From: an uncultured Muribaculaceae bacterium
GTDB lineage: Bacteria > Bacteroidota > Bacteroidia > Bacteroidales > Muribaculaceae
DNA length: 61,395 nucleotides
Assembly (NCBI GenBank): GCA_910579675.1
Contig: CAJTUF010000018.1
Span: 1-61,395, forward strand
Direction: 5' to 3'
Shown: positions 25,601 through 34,150 of the stretch, one piece after another
Layout: each line of letters opens with the position of its first letter
How positions within the stretch are numbered: the first letter of the stretch is position 1
Translations under genes and position numbers: made by a program
The notes under the pieces: generated by a model
The model's database searches: none
Seen by the model: the letters and a program-made list of their open reading frames with translations, nothing else
Told to the model about the DNA's origin: nothing

Positions 25601-27073
25601 ATGACCGGGGTAAAGGAAGAGAATAGCTATTCATCAATCTTGAGGCGCCTGTCGGCTTTTGGCGGCGTCCAGATCTTCAACATCCTTATCGGGCTGCTGA
25701 GAGGCAAGTTTGTGGCGCTGCTCCTCGGCCCGTCGGGCATGGGCATCTCGGCGCTCTACACCTCTTCCATTGCTCCCCTGCAGCAACTGTGCAGCCTTGG
25801 CCTCAATCTGGCTGTGGTAAAAGAGGTGGCTGCCAACAAAGACAATCCCACCGCTCTCCCCCGCATCCTTTCCACCACCATAAAGCTCTTTGCAGCAACA
25901 TCGCTGCTTGGAGCTTTGGTCTGCGCTGCCGGGGCTCCGCTCTGGAGCCACCTCACCTTTGGCGACTTTTCCCATACCTCTTCCTATCTCTGGCTGTCGC
26001 TCTTCATCGCCTTATCAATAGCCGGAGCCGGTTTTCTGGCCCTGTTGCAAGGGCTTGGCGAGGTCAGGACCCTCTCGCGTGCCTCTCTTGCCGGCGGTTT
26101 ATCAGGACTGCTGTTTGGTGTGCCACTCTACTACTATTTCGGCTACGGCGGCATCGTCCCTGCCCTGATCATATTTTCGCTCTCCACTTTTCTTTTCTAC
26201 TTCATATCTTATCGTCGGCGGATAGGTGCCGACCGATCCGGCATCACCCCTCTTCCCATCGGGTGGCATGAGTGGTGGCAGATGGCCCGGCGCCTTATCT
26301 CTCTGGGATTCATACTGCTTATCGGCGCACTGTCTGGTCAGCTCGTGGGCTTCCTCATCAATCTGTTTATCAGGAGCGCGGGGTCGATCGACGATGTAGG
26401 CCTCTTTCAAGGTGCCAACTCTATTACCAACCAGTATATGGGGATGCTGTTCAGCGTACTCGCTCTCGACTACTTCCCGCGCCTGTCGGCCTGCTGCTCC
26501 GACAGAGCCGGGCTGCGCGAGGTGGTCAACCGGCAGATGGAGATAGTGATGCTCATTGCCACTCCGCTCGTGCTGCTGCTCATCCTCACCGCCCCCCTTA
26601 TAATCCGCCTGTTGCTCACCGACCACTTTTTGGTCATCAGCCCCCTCATGCGATGGATGGGTATTGGATCGCTCATTCAGGTGCTCACATTTCCGTTGGG
26701 CTACATCTATGTGGCCAAGGGCGACCGCAAAGCCTACCTATGGATAGAATGTGTGTGGGGCAATCTGCTTTGGCTCGCGTGCAGCGTGGTGTTTTATCAT
26801 CTCCTCGGGCTCATCGGCCTTGGCATCGGCTTTGCGGTAAGAGGAGTGATCGACATTGTGGTCAATTACATCGTGTGCCGCCGTAGATACGGCTTCACAC
26901 TCTCGCGCGCCGCTGCAAAAGTGGTGGGGGTATCGTCGGTATTGGGTATCGTCGGATTTGCCGGGTCATTTGCGCCGGGAGCATGGGCTTATTGGCTCAT
27001 GGGGGGCATAGCGGCCCTGTCGGGCGCTATCTCGGCCGTTGCGCTCCTGAAGCGGCTTGCCGACATCCCATAA
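25601..27073 (+). CDS. Polysaccharide flippase (O-antigen translocase, Wzx type)
   Basis: A 490-residue integral membrane protein with about 12-14 predicted hydrophobic segments, of the MOP/polysaccharide-transporter superfamily. The N-terminus (LSAFGGVQIFNILIGLLRGKFVALLLGPSGMG) is typical of WzxE/RfbX-type proteins. It would move a lipid-linked saccharide across the inner membrane. It starts 22 bp after the previous gene and its 3' end overlaps the convergent GT2 gene by 47 bp. Confidence 0.85.
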   Translation: MTGVKEENSYSSILRRLSAFGGVQIFNILIGLLRGKFVALLLGPSGMGISALYTSSIAPLQQLCSLGLNLAVVKEVAANKDNPTALPRILSTTIKLFAATSLLGALVCAAGAPLWSHLTFGDFSHTSSYLWLSLFIALSIAGAGFLALLQGLGEVRTLSRASLAGGLSGLLFGVPLYYYFGYGGIVPALIIFSLSTFLFYFISYRRRIGADRSGITPLPIGWHEWWQMARRLISLGFILLIGALSGQLVGFLINLFIRSAGSIDDVGLFQGANSITNQYMGMLFSVLALDYFPRLSACCSDRAGLREVVNRQMEIVMLIATPLVLLLILTAPLIIRLLLTDHFLVISPLMRWMGIGSLIQVLTFPLGYIYVAKGDRKAYLWIECVWGNLLWLACSVVFYHLLGLIGLGIGFAVRGVIDIVVNYIVCRRRYGFTLSRAAAKVVGVSSVLGIVGFAGSFAPGAWAYWLMGGIAALSGAISAVALLKRLADIP

Positions 27074-28067
27074 TGACGTCGGCAATCCGGAGCAAAGGCA
27101 TCGAGAGGATCAGCGGCATCCGGAGCAACAGGCTGTAGCGCGGGCTCACCCTACCCTTCAATATCTTACGGTCGATCAGGGCTCGGTTGGCGGCAATCTG
27201 ACGCCTTGCGTCAGCGCTCTCATTCCGGTCCAATTCAAGCCTGCGGAGCATACGCATGGCGTCGACCACTCCGTGAAAATTCTGGCGATGGACAAGCAGC
27301 CGCTCCTCCGACCCGGTCGGATAGCGGCTCTCCACAAAGTCAATGAGCCGCCTGTTGTTGCCGAGCGTGCCAAGCCGCCTTATGTCGCGGCTGTGGGTCA
27401 CCGAGCCGGTATTCACCCGATAGAGATACCTCTCATCCACCATTGCCACCCGCCCCGCATTGTAGAGCAATATACGGGTGAGATACTCGTCGAAAAACGA
27501 CATGATCCCCCCCGCCACCTCGTCGGTCATGGCAATGGAGCGCAGCATCAAGTCCTTGTCGATCAGGCCGCCGGCACAATGAATCCGCCATCCGTCGAGA
27601 GTGTATTTCACCGCATCGCGCCCACGTAGCGCCCGCCCGGTCAGAGCAAAGTCGGGCAAATGATGCAGCACTGGCTCCCCCGCCCCGTCCCAGTCATAGC
27701 ATATCGGATAGACAGCCTGAAGATCTCCTCTCCTCTTGTGGCCAAGCATCCTCTCAAGATAATCCGGCCCTATGCTGTCGTCGGCATCGAGCGGCGCTAT
27801 AATCTCGCCGCGGGCATATCCTATCGCCTCCGTGCGCGGCACATAAGCTCCCCCCGACGGAGCCGTCCGCCCGAACACCCTTATGCGCGTATCGCTGGCG
27901 GCATAGCTCCGCGCTATCGCCAGAGTGGAGTCGGTCGAGCAATCATCGACAATCACCAGCTCCCACCCATCTATGGTCTGGGCCTGCACAGCCTCTATAG
28001 CCGTGGCTATGAATGGGCCGGCATTGTAGGCCGGCATTACAACCGAAATTATTGGCCGTGATTGCAT
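27027..28067 (-). CDS. GT2 family glycosyltransferase
   Basis: A 346-residue GT-A fold enzyme. N-terminal ISVVMPAYNAGPFIATAIE and WELVIVDDCSTDST are the nucleotide-binding strands, and the DxD region reads APLDADDSIGPDYLERM; acceptor specificity is not readable. Probably adds a sugar in cell-surface glycan assembly, in keeping with the convergent flippase gene with which it overlaps tail to tail. The start MQSRPIISVVMP is preferred because it leads directly into the first strand. Confidence 0.9.
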   Translation of the reverse strand: MQSRPIISVVMPAYNAGPFIATAIEAVQAQTIDGWELVIVDDCSTDSTLAIARSYAASDTRIRVFGRTAPSGGAYVPRTEAIGYARGEIIAPLDADDSIGPDYLERMLGHKRRGDLQAVYPICYDWDGAGEPVLHHLPDFALTGRALRGRDAVKYTLDGWRIHCAGGLIDKDLMLRSIAMTDEVAGGIMSFFDEYLTRILLYNAGRVAMVDERYLYRVNTGSVTHSRDIRRLGTLGNNRRLIDFVESRYPTGSEERLLVHRQNFHGVVDAMRMLRRLELDRNESADARRQIAANRALIDRKILKGRVSPRYSLLLRMPLILSMPLLRIADVIMGCRQAASGAQRPR

Positions 28068-28117
28068 GATTGAAGGGTTGCTGAATCTGGTGGGGGGATA
28101 TCGATGATTGATCGCCG

Positions 28118-28125
28118 CAAAGATA
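28118..28125 (-). promoter_or_regulatory. -7 element of the GT2 promoter
   Basis: The minus strand reads TATCTTTG at 28125-28118, about 50 bp upstream of the start codon. Confidence 0.6.
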
Positions 28126-28214
28126 CAGCTTGTAGAAGCGACGCCACACCGGCCCTAAAGTTAATATGTGTTAAATCGCCAACACCCGGTGAACCTTTTC
28201 GGCAACTCTGAAAT

Positions 28215-28222
28215 TATATTTG
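28215..28222 (+). promoter_or_regulatory. -7 element of the DJ-1 gene promoter
   Basis: TATATTTG, 82 bp upstream of the ATG at 28305, in an AT-rich divergent region. Confidence 0.55.
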
Positions 28223-28304
28223 TTGAATCATAACCCTACACCTAAATCAACAACTCTACTAAACAAACCAACAACATCCCCCCTACACAGGCTTTACCTT
28301 AACC

Positions 28305-28883
28305 ATGCAAAAATCCTATATCTTTCTTGCCGACGGCTTCGAAGAAATAGAGGCCCTCGCACCGCTCGACATCCTGCGCCGCGCAGGCATGCCTGTCATC
28401 ACCGTGTCAATTTCCGATAGTCTTACCGTAACAGGAGCTCATGGCGCCCGCGTGGAGGCCGACGCCCTGTTTACCGACAATGATATGAGCGCCGCCGAAT
28501 GGCTCATCCTCCCCGGTGGCATGCCGGGCGCTTCAAACCTTGCCGCCTGCAAGCCTCTCACCGATCTCTTGGTGGCTCAGGCTGCCCGTGGTGGCAAGAT
28601 CGCCGCCATATGCGCGTCGCCCGCACTGGTGCTCGCTCCGCTGGGCATCCTCAACGGCATCGACGCTACGTGCTATCCCGGCATGGCCACCAACTCCAAG
28701 CTCATAGGCTGGAAAGAAGATGAGCCCGTAGTGTCGACCAACCGCGTGATCACCGCCCACGGCCCCGGAGCCTCCATGCTCTTCGGCCTCACAATAGCCG
28801 CCATATCCACCGGCCAGGCCCACGCCCATGAGATAGGCGAAGCCATGATGGTGTATCCCCGCACCATGAACCAATATTTCTGA
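28305..28883 (+). CDS. DJ-1/PfpI superfamily protein
   Basis: A 192-residue DJ-1/ThiJ/YajL-like protein. The start MQKSYIFLADGFEEIEAL contains the conserved Glu, the nucleophile elbow is AAICASPALVLAPLGIL (Cys near 103), and ITAHGPGASMLFG is the family's C-terminal motif. Members act as deglycases/chaperones or oxidative stress sensors; which applies is not clear. Followed by a strong terminator, monocistronic. Confidence 0.93.
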   Translation: MQKSYIFLADGFEEIEALAPLDILRRAGMPVITVSISDSLTVTGAHGARVEADALFTDNDMSAAEWLILPGGMPGASNLAACKPLTDLLVAQAARGGKIAAICASPALVLAPLGILNGIDATCYPGMATNSKLIGWKEDEPVVSTNRVITAHGPGASMLFGLTIAAISTGQAHAHEIGEAMMVYPRTMNQYF

Positions 28884-28904
28884 AACCTTACTATCTTTAT
28901 TGCT

Positions 28905-28949
28905 CCGGAGCAGGCGCTGCCAATAAGCGTCTGCTCCGGCATTGCTTTT
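28905..28949 (+). terminator. Terminator after the DJ-1 gene
   Basis: 13-bp stem CCGGAGCAGGCGC (28905-28917) with GCGTCTGCTCCGG (28927-28939), one G-T pair, 9-nt loop, then CATTGCTTTT. A second short hairpin with T5 follows at 29050-29073. Confidence 0.8.
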
Positions 28950-29049
28950 CCCATCTCTTTTTAGCCGCTGATTATCACCGTTTGATCACGGAGAGTGGAA
29001 TAACCCTCCAATTCATCGGACGGCATCCGCTGAATGTCAGACTCATAAA

Positions 29050-29073
29050 GGGCAGACGGTGTCTGTCCTTTTT
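29050..29073 (+). terminator. Second hairpin with T-run, overlapping the end of the DUF1016 remnant
   Basis: GGGCAGAC (29050-29057) / GTCTGTCC (29061-29068) with a 3-nt loop, then TTTTT. A related hairpin CAGATTGG / CCAATCTG with an inner AGAC/GTCT lies at 29089-29119, inside the remnant's last codons. Confidence 0.5.
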
Positions 29074-29428
29074 AGACTTGTCTATCGACAGATTGGGCAG
29101 ACGCTGTCTCTCCAATCTGTAAGTATTTTAAAATCAGATAGAATTTTCTGAAACTTTTCAAATTGGCTATGCTATAACCTTTACCGAACTCTGCGGTAAG
29201 TGGAAGGGACGCTATATCAATCACGTGTGTACCATATTGTGCACGTGCCTTTCCATGCTGCTCCTGCTCAACGATGCGTCTGCCTACAAGCCAATTACTG
29301 GCCACGTTGTAGAGGTCAGCCGCTTGATAGGCTTTAGCCTTAGCCGTATATATGATCGCCTTGAGGTCAGATACAAACTCCACCTCGTCAGGCAACATAT
29401 CAATATTTCTCATAATTTCGTCTGCCAT
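29072..29428 (-). pseudogene. DUF1016 (YhcG-type) N-terminal fragment
   Basis: A 118-residue frame whose sequence (AKAKAYQAADLYNVASNWLVGRRIVEQEQHGKARAQYG, shortened here to its conserved core WLVGRRIVEQEQ) is the N-terminal domain of DUF1016 proteins. Full-length members are about 340-380 residues with a C-terminal PD-(D/E)XK nuclease domain, which is missing: the frame stops after SVDRQV inside a hairpin-rich stretch. Probably a truncated remnant of a mobile or conflict-type gene; a free-standing N-terminal domain protein is the alternative. Divergent from the TPR regulator, 117 bp away. Confidence 0.65.
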
Positions 29429-29506
29429 AACGCAAAATTAGCGAAAAGTCCTGATATACACAACGGTAGGATTGATTCACGTCTTGTGTACTCCGCAAAA
29501 AATGAC

Positions 29507-29514
29507 TACCTTTG
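29507..29514 (+). promoter_or_regulatory. -7 element of the TPR regulator promoter
   Basis: TACCTTTG, with TTGT 19 bp upstream as an imperfect -33. Predicted start about 29521, followed by the GTG start at 29546. It excludes the longer open frame beginning at 29225. Confidence 0.6.
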
Positions 29515-29545
29515 CGCAAAACACCCACTACAACGCTATAACACC

Positions 29546-31246
29546 GTGAATCAGATTTCCGATAGTATTATATTCGTATCGCTTGCCATGCTGCTCAACA
29601 TTCTCGCCTCCGGGTGTACGAATGAATCGGTCGAGGACCGGCTTGACGCGGCAGAGTCTGTGATCGACACACGCCCCGACTCTGCTCTTGCTCTGCTCAG
29701 TGACATTCCCGTCTCAGATCTTTCCGACAATCACCGTGCTCTCCATGCTTTGCTTTCGGTCAAAGCGACCGACAGATTATATATTCCCCACACCAACGAC
29801 AGTGCGGCAATGGTTGCTCTGGATTATTACGGAAATGGCAAGCCGAGCCTCCGGGCTGCTGAAGCCCACTACTATGTGGGCCGCGTAAACTACGACACCC
29901 GCCACTATACCCGGGCTCTGAAAGGGTTTCATGAAGCACTACGCACCCTCGAGGAGACAGGCACCAACTCCATCGCTGCCATACGGCTCAAATCGGCAAT
30001 CGTCTCGCAGCAGGCCCAGCTTTTGTCTCGCATACAGCTGCATCGCGAGGCGGTGCCATTCTACCGCGAAGCTATCCGCTACGACTCAATCCTTGCCGAC
30101 ACCCTTAATCTTTTTTATGACATGAGCGATCTTGCATTTGTACTCATGCAAATGCAACGCGGCGATTCGGCAAGGATCATACTGAATCAGATATTGCCAA
30201 TCTGCCACGGCCTGACTCCATCATCAGCCACCGAGACTTACGCCCTAATGGCGTCGAGCTACCTCAGAGACAAGCAATACGACCTCGCAGCCAAATATCT
30301 CGACAGCATCAATCCCCACATCAACCCCTCCGACAATTCGCCCACACTATCGGTAATCGCTCAGATTTATGATAAGTCCGGACAGCCCGACAGCGCCGCT
30401 CACTACGCCCGGATTCTAAAGACAAAACCTGACAATCAGCTTGCCGCCCACATCATTCTTGCCAATCACTCACTCGCGTCAGGCAATATCGACACTATTG
30501 CCGCATATCACGACAGTCTCGCTCAATTTGCTGTAAGGATGATCGACCGGCACACCTCCAACCTAAATCTGCCCGGCTATATGTTTTATCGGCTGATGAC
30601 ATCAGAGGTTGACAACTCCCGTCTTAAGCGCCGCAATGACCGGCTGACCTTTTCGGTACTGATCCTTTCACTTGGCGCCGCAGTATGCGTCATTGTCATT
30701 CTGGCCATTCTTTATCGCCGTTCCTACCGCAAGCAGAAAGACGGCGAAGCCGTGAGTCAGATCCAACAGGTGATATTGACTCATGAGCCGGCTCAGATCG
30801 TGTCCAAATTATCATCGTCCGACTCCGGTGATCCACGCGATACACTCGTTGACTCTCTACTCCTGCGAATGGAGGAACTCGCCCAACGCCCATACATGCT
30901 CCCCGCCTCTCTCCGCGAGTCTCCGGTTGTTAGACACCTCAAAGACATGATTGCCGCCAATCAACCGCTTGCATCGACATCTACACTCTGGAATGATCTC
31001 GAGGAGGCGATTGTCAGTGTCGCTCCCGATTTCAAGCCGTCAATAGTTCTGCTGCTCGGCAATCCATCGGTCAACGACTACCACACAGCCCTGCTCATCA
31101 AGGCAGGTTTTACTCCTACTGAGATCGCCACGCTTCTTTGCCGAAGCAAAGGAACCATATCCAGCAACCGGCAGCGCATGTGCGAGCGCATCTTCAAGCG
31201 GAAAATCAACAACACCTTGTTTGACAATATCATACGCTCCATATGA
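29546..31246 (+). CDS. Membrane-anchored TPR regulator with C-terminal HTH
   Basis: A 566-residue protein. Start GTG at 29546 leads into a signal segment with lipobox-like LASGC. Residues about 30-330 are degenerate TPR repeats (SDIPVSDLS...HALLSV, RHYTRALKGFHEALRTLEE). One transmembrane helix follows (FSVLILSLGAAVCVIVILAILY), then a cytoplasmic part ending in a LuxR/GerE-like HTH (FTPTEIATLLCRSKGTISSNRQRM). This periplasmic-TPR/TM/HTH layout is a familiar Bacteroidales regulator type. It lies directly upstream of, and on the same strand as, the C10 protease cassette, whose promoter has phased direct repeats; it is the obvious candidate to control it. Confidence 0.8.
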   Translation: MNQISDSIIFVSLAMLLNILASGCTNESVEDRLDAAESVIDTRPDSALALLSDIPVSDLSDNHRALHALLSVKATDRLYIPHTNDSAAMVALDYYGNGKPSLRAAEAHYYVGRVNYDTRHYTRALKGFHEALRTLEETGTNSIAAIRLKSAIVSQQAQLLSRIQLHREAVPFYREAIRYDSILADTLNLFYDMSDLAFVLMQMQRGDSARIILNQILPICHGLTPSSATETYALMASSYLRDKQYDLAAKYLDSINPHINPSDNSPTLSVIAQIYDKSGQPDSAAHYARILKTKPDNQLAAHIILANHSLASGNIDTIAAYHDSLAQFAVRMIDRHTSNLNLPGYMFYRLMTSEVDNSRLKRRNDRLTFSVLILSLGAAVCVIVILAILYRRSYRKQKDGEAVSQIQQVILTHEPAQIVSKLSSSDSGDPRDTLVDSLLLRMEELAQRPYMLPASLRESPVVRHLKDMIAANQPLASTSTLWNDLEEAIVSVAPDFKPSIVLLLGNPSVNDYHTALLIKAGFTPTEIATLLCRSKGTISSNRQRMCERIFKRKINNTLFDNIIRSI

Positions 31247-31295
31247 CCCTATCCCGTTCTCTTTTCCATCTTCATAAAATTATGCGGAAAACTAT

Positions 31296-31366
31296 CGCAC
31301 ACACCAAAAGCGCACTAAAAGCGCACCGGATCATTGCTCCGGTTACAGCTTCTCACCATAACTTTG
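31296..31366 (+). promoter_or_regulatory. Promoter of the C10 cassette with phased direct repeats and an inverted repeat
   Basis: TAACTTTG (31359-31366) is the -7 element. Upstream, AAAAGCGCAC occurs at 31306-31315 and 31317-31326, 11 bp apart (one helical turn), with a third CGCAC at 31296-31300. ACCGGA (31325-31330) / TCCGGT (31338-31343) is an inverted repeat over the -33 region. No good TTTG -33 is present (ATTG, 22 bp away), which fits an activator-dependent promoter. Confidence 0.6.
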
Positions 31367-31391
31367 CCCAAAACCAAACCTCACATTATCC

Positions 31392-31763
31392 ATGAAGAAT
31401 AGGATTATCTTTTTTCTAAGTTTAGTGTTTATAGGTGTCGGAACATGTCTGGCTTCTATTGAAATTCCTATATCTCCTGACGATAATGGCACGTCATATA
31501 ACAATCGCCATAGGTCACGCCCTATTCAACATTGGTGTTCAATAGACCTCGAAAACTCTTCCATATGCTCATCAATTGAGGATATTGTTTGGTATGAACT
31601 TATAGGCGCAGATGAAATAACTCTTATCTCAACCCCAGTCCCTTCAATTTTGATTGATCAAATTAATGCGATTCCGGACGGGCAATATACCATTCGTCTT
31701 ATCACGTCAGACAAAACATACTCAGGAATCATTCATATGTCCCGAAATCAACAATCAACTTAA
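31392..31763 (+). CDS. Small exported DUF3244-like protein, possible C10 protease inhibitor
   Basis: A 123-residue protein with signal peptide (MKNRIIFFLSLVFIGVGTCLA). The mature part starts with IEIPISP, has an internal Cys pair and ends with IPDGQYTIRLITSDKTYSG, a beta-strand pattern like DUF3244/Ig-like or staphostatin-like small proteins. In Bacteroides, C10 proteases are known to be encoded next to small inhibitor genes (bfi/bti), so by position it may inhibit the protease 38 bp downstream. That role is inference; an Ig-like structural role is possible. AT-rich relative to the window. Confidence 0.65.
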   Translation: MKNRIIFFLSLVFIGVGTCLASIEIPISPDDNGTSYNNRHRSRPIQHWCSIDLENSSICSSIEDIVWYELIGADEITLISTPVPSILIDQINAIPDGQYTIRLITSDKTYSGIIHMSRNQQST

Positions 31764-31801
31764 ACTTACCAATCCTTTATCACCAACAATTATCAACATC
31801 A

Positions 31802-33289
31802 ATGAAAAAAGTCCTCTTTTTTACTTTGGTTTTTACTGCGATAGTAGGTGTCATATCATCCTGCAGTCAGATTGACGATGCAGTCATTGACCCGGCGCCT
31901 GCAAGCCGAAGCCATGCACAACTAACTACAGTTGCGCCAGACACATCCTCGGTAATCACTCCGACACGAGCAATGTCGATTGCCGCTTACCTCAGTCAAA
32001 CAAATCTCGCCTCCCGGGCAACATCCCATGTCGCCGAAAGTGTTGACGCCGTTACTGACGAAGATGGAAATCCGCTCATGTATGTGGTTAACTACACCAA
32101 CGATCAGGGTTTTGTAATACTCTCAGCGTTGACCTCCTATCTCCCCATACTCGCACAAAGCGATGAGGGACGTTTCGATCTTGCCAACCTCGACTCATCT
32201 CATCCTGTCAATCTCTGGCTTGACGAACAAAAGTATCTCATAAAACATGCTGATGCTCTTCCTGACAGCATCAAAAAAAGAGCCGACTCTGAATGGATGT
32301 CCTTCAACTTCGACCATGTGGCTGTAGCCGCCGACGACAATGTTCTTGATAAACCTCAGGTCTATTATGATAGTTTGCGTCGCTGGACCATTGATCCAAA
32401 CGTAGAAGTCTACAAGTATGAAGACTATATTCAGACCGCAGAGTACCAAAACCTAACAGCAGAAGAAAAACACCAAATTTTACAAGGAATTTGGTCTGTA
32501 GGTAATTCAAACTACGGATCTGTTGAAAGTTCCACTCTTGTTCTCCGTACACGCACTCATGTTTCCTGGCAACATCATTGGATGCAGTCTACTTGGGCGC
32601 AGCAATCAGGCTTCAATAAGTATTTCGACATATATTTACCCGGCCAACCTTACGCCGCCGGTTGTGCAAATGTTGCGTTAGGACAGATTATGTATTACCA
32701 CCGCTATCCCTCTACTTTCAACTGGAGTGGGATGAGTGACCACGAATACACTGATGTCACAGCACAATTCCTGTATGATCTAAGCAAAGCCACCAAATCT
32801 CAAAAAGGCTCTGAGGGCGATACTCAAACAGAGATCGGCGATGTCAGATCGGCATTAGAAAAATATGGATACACTGTTTCTAAGTTTACCCATAATACCA
32901 CCGTCGCTTATGCCCAGAAAATCATAACCAGCTTACTAAAAGGCAATCCTGTGTTTATGAGAGGCAAGCGAAAGACCGATAATGGAAATAAAGCTGCACA
33001 TGCATGGGTATGTGATGGAGCTTATGAAAGCTACAATATTTACGAGGTTCGTTTTATGACTATCGAATATCGGCCTACCACCACCTACGAACCACCTTTG
33101 ATGGTTGAAGGCGCAAAAAGAACTTGGGTTGATGATTACAGCACTCCCCGCTTCCATATGAACTGGGGATATTCCGGTAAGTATGACGCATATTTCTCTG
33201 ATACCAACATCGGTTTTACAACTACAAGTGGCGAATTTCGCGATTATAAATATGAACGTAAAGATCTTATCATAACCCCAGGCAAATGA
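31802..33289 (+). CDS. C10 family (streptopain-like) cysteine protease lipoprotein
   Basis: A 495-residue lipoprotein: signal with lipobox VISSC (Cys near 21), a propeptide of the streptopain/Spi type (AMSIAAYLSQ, then GFVILSALTSYLPILAQSDEG), then a papain-fold catalytic domain. The nucleophile is in YAAGCANVALGQIMYYHRYP (Cys288) and the His in AAHAWVCDGAY (His400), followed by a MNWGY strand. Family members degrade host or bacterial proteins and are autoprocessed. No promoter is seen in the 38-bp gap, so it is co-transcribed with the upstream small gene; it overlaps the downstream gene by 4 bp (ATGA). Lower GC than flanking genes, suggesting transfer. Confidence 0.92.
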   Translation: MKKVLFFTLVFTAIVGVISSCSQIDDAVIDPAPASRSHAQLTTVAPDTSSVITPTRAMSIAAYLSQTNLASRATSHVAESVDAVTDEDGNPLMYVVNYTNDQGFVILSALTSYLPILAQSDEGRFDLANLDSSHPVNLWLDEQKYLIKHADALPDSIKKRADSEWMSFNFDHVAVAADDNVLDKPQVYYDSLRRWTIDPNVEVYKYEDYIQTAEYQNLTAEEKHQILQGIWSVGNSNYGSVESSTLVLRTRTHVSWQHHWMQSTWAQQSGFNKYFDIYLPGQPYAAGCANVALGQIMYYHRYPSTFNWSGMSDHEYTDVTAQFLYDLSKATKSQKGSEGDTQTEIGDVRSALEKYGYTVSKFTHNTTVAYAQKIITSLLKGNPVFMRGKRKTDNGNKAAHAWVCDGAYESYNIYEVRFMTIEYRPTTTYEPPLMVEGAKRTWVDDYSTPRFHMNWGYSGKYDAYFSDTNIGFTTTSGEFRDYKYERKDLIITPGK

Positions 33290-33900
33290 AAATACTTAGA
33301 TTTATTCTTTTCACCTGCAGCCTTATCCTCTCCATTATCAGCGTCAGAGCCGAGTTGCCACAGGATGAGAAGGGCATTATGGTCAGCGCCTCATTCGGCG
33401 TTTTTCACTCTTATTCTGACGGAAATCCCACATATACAGGTCTGATTGTCGCGCCACGCATAGGCTATCGCATAAACAACAACTGGGCGGTCGGAGCTCT
33501 GTACAAGTATAAGAAAATATTAAGTGGTGCAAATATCATGGACTATGGCATATTCGGGCAATATACCATCCTCGGAAGACCTGAAAAGGGATTCAGGCTG
33601 TTTACGGATCTACATGTGGCCTATTCAAAAGAGCATGACTCCTATGATAGCGACAGCATTGATGGCCCACCCCTACTTGATCCAAGACCGGACAATTGTG
33701 AGGTTGGTTTTACACCCGGAGTAGCGTTCCGGATTCCGGTAATCCCTGTCGATATCCTTCTGCGATACCTCTTCATCGGATTCAACAACGCCGAACATAA
33801 TTTTGTGCGATATTACTCCCACTGCCGCTTAGGTGGTGGCGACTGGATCATCGACGCAGGGTTGCATCGTCTCGAGCTGGGCGTGTCAGTCACCTTCTGA
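33286..33900 (+). CDS. Outer-membrane beta-barrel protein
   Basis: A 204-residue protein with signal peptide (MKILRFILFTCSLILSIISVRA). It has alternating hydrophobic/aromatic strands and ends LELGVSVTF with terminal Phe, the signature of a small 8-strand outer-membrane barrel (OmpW/OmpX-like size). No specific family recognised. Translationally coupled (4-bp overlap) to the C10 protease, so it may anchor, export or protect against the protease; this is inference from position. Confidence 0.75.
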   Translation: MKILRFILFTCSLILSIISVRAELPQDEKGIMVSASFGVFHSYSDGNPTYTGLIVAPRIGYRINNNWAVGALYKYKKILSGANIMDYGIFGQYTILGRPEKGFRLFTDLHVAYSKEHDSYDSDSIDGPPLLDPRPDNCEVGFTPGVAFRIPVIPVDILLRYLFIGFNNAEHNFVRYYSHCRLGGGDWIIDAGLHRLELGVSVTF

Positions 33901-33941
33901 CGGTAGCCTGACCCCATATCCCGGCTCTCCGGCAAGACCGT

Positions 33942-33977
33942 AAGCGGCATCTCTCCTCCAGCAGGGGAGGTGCCGCT
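33942..33977 (+). terminator. Hairpin after the C10 cassette
   Basis: A stem pairing AGCGGCA and CTCTCC with GGGGAG and TGCCGCT (33942-33977). It has no T-run, so it is a moderate terminator candidate. The rest of the 250-bp gap holds the next promoter. Confidence 0.5.
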
Positions 33978-34052
33978 CCGTTGTTGCAGGCGGCTCAATC
34001 TTCAACGCCACCCGGCCAGTGTTAAAAATTTTCACAATTGAGGGATTATTAC

Positions 34053-34060
34053 TAATTTTG
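34053..34060 (+). promoter_or_regulatory. -7 element of the TonB receptor promoter
   Basis: TAATTTTG, 90 bp upstream of the ATG at 34151; TTTC 19 bp upstream is a weak -33. Confidence 0.55.
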
Positions 34061-34150
34061 CGGCAGTTAACACCTCTCCATCCGCCCCTCGCCCATATCG
34101 AAGCGGATAATCGTTTGATATCTATCACATTTTTATAAATCACTATCTAC

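Noticed and set aside
29225..29545. N-terminal extension of the TPR regulator
   Set aside because: The extension overlaps the DUF1016 remnant and lies upstream of the TACCTTTG promoter element (29507-29514). The GTG at 29546 gives a proper signal segment.
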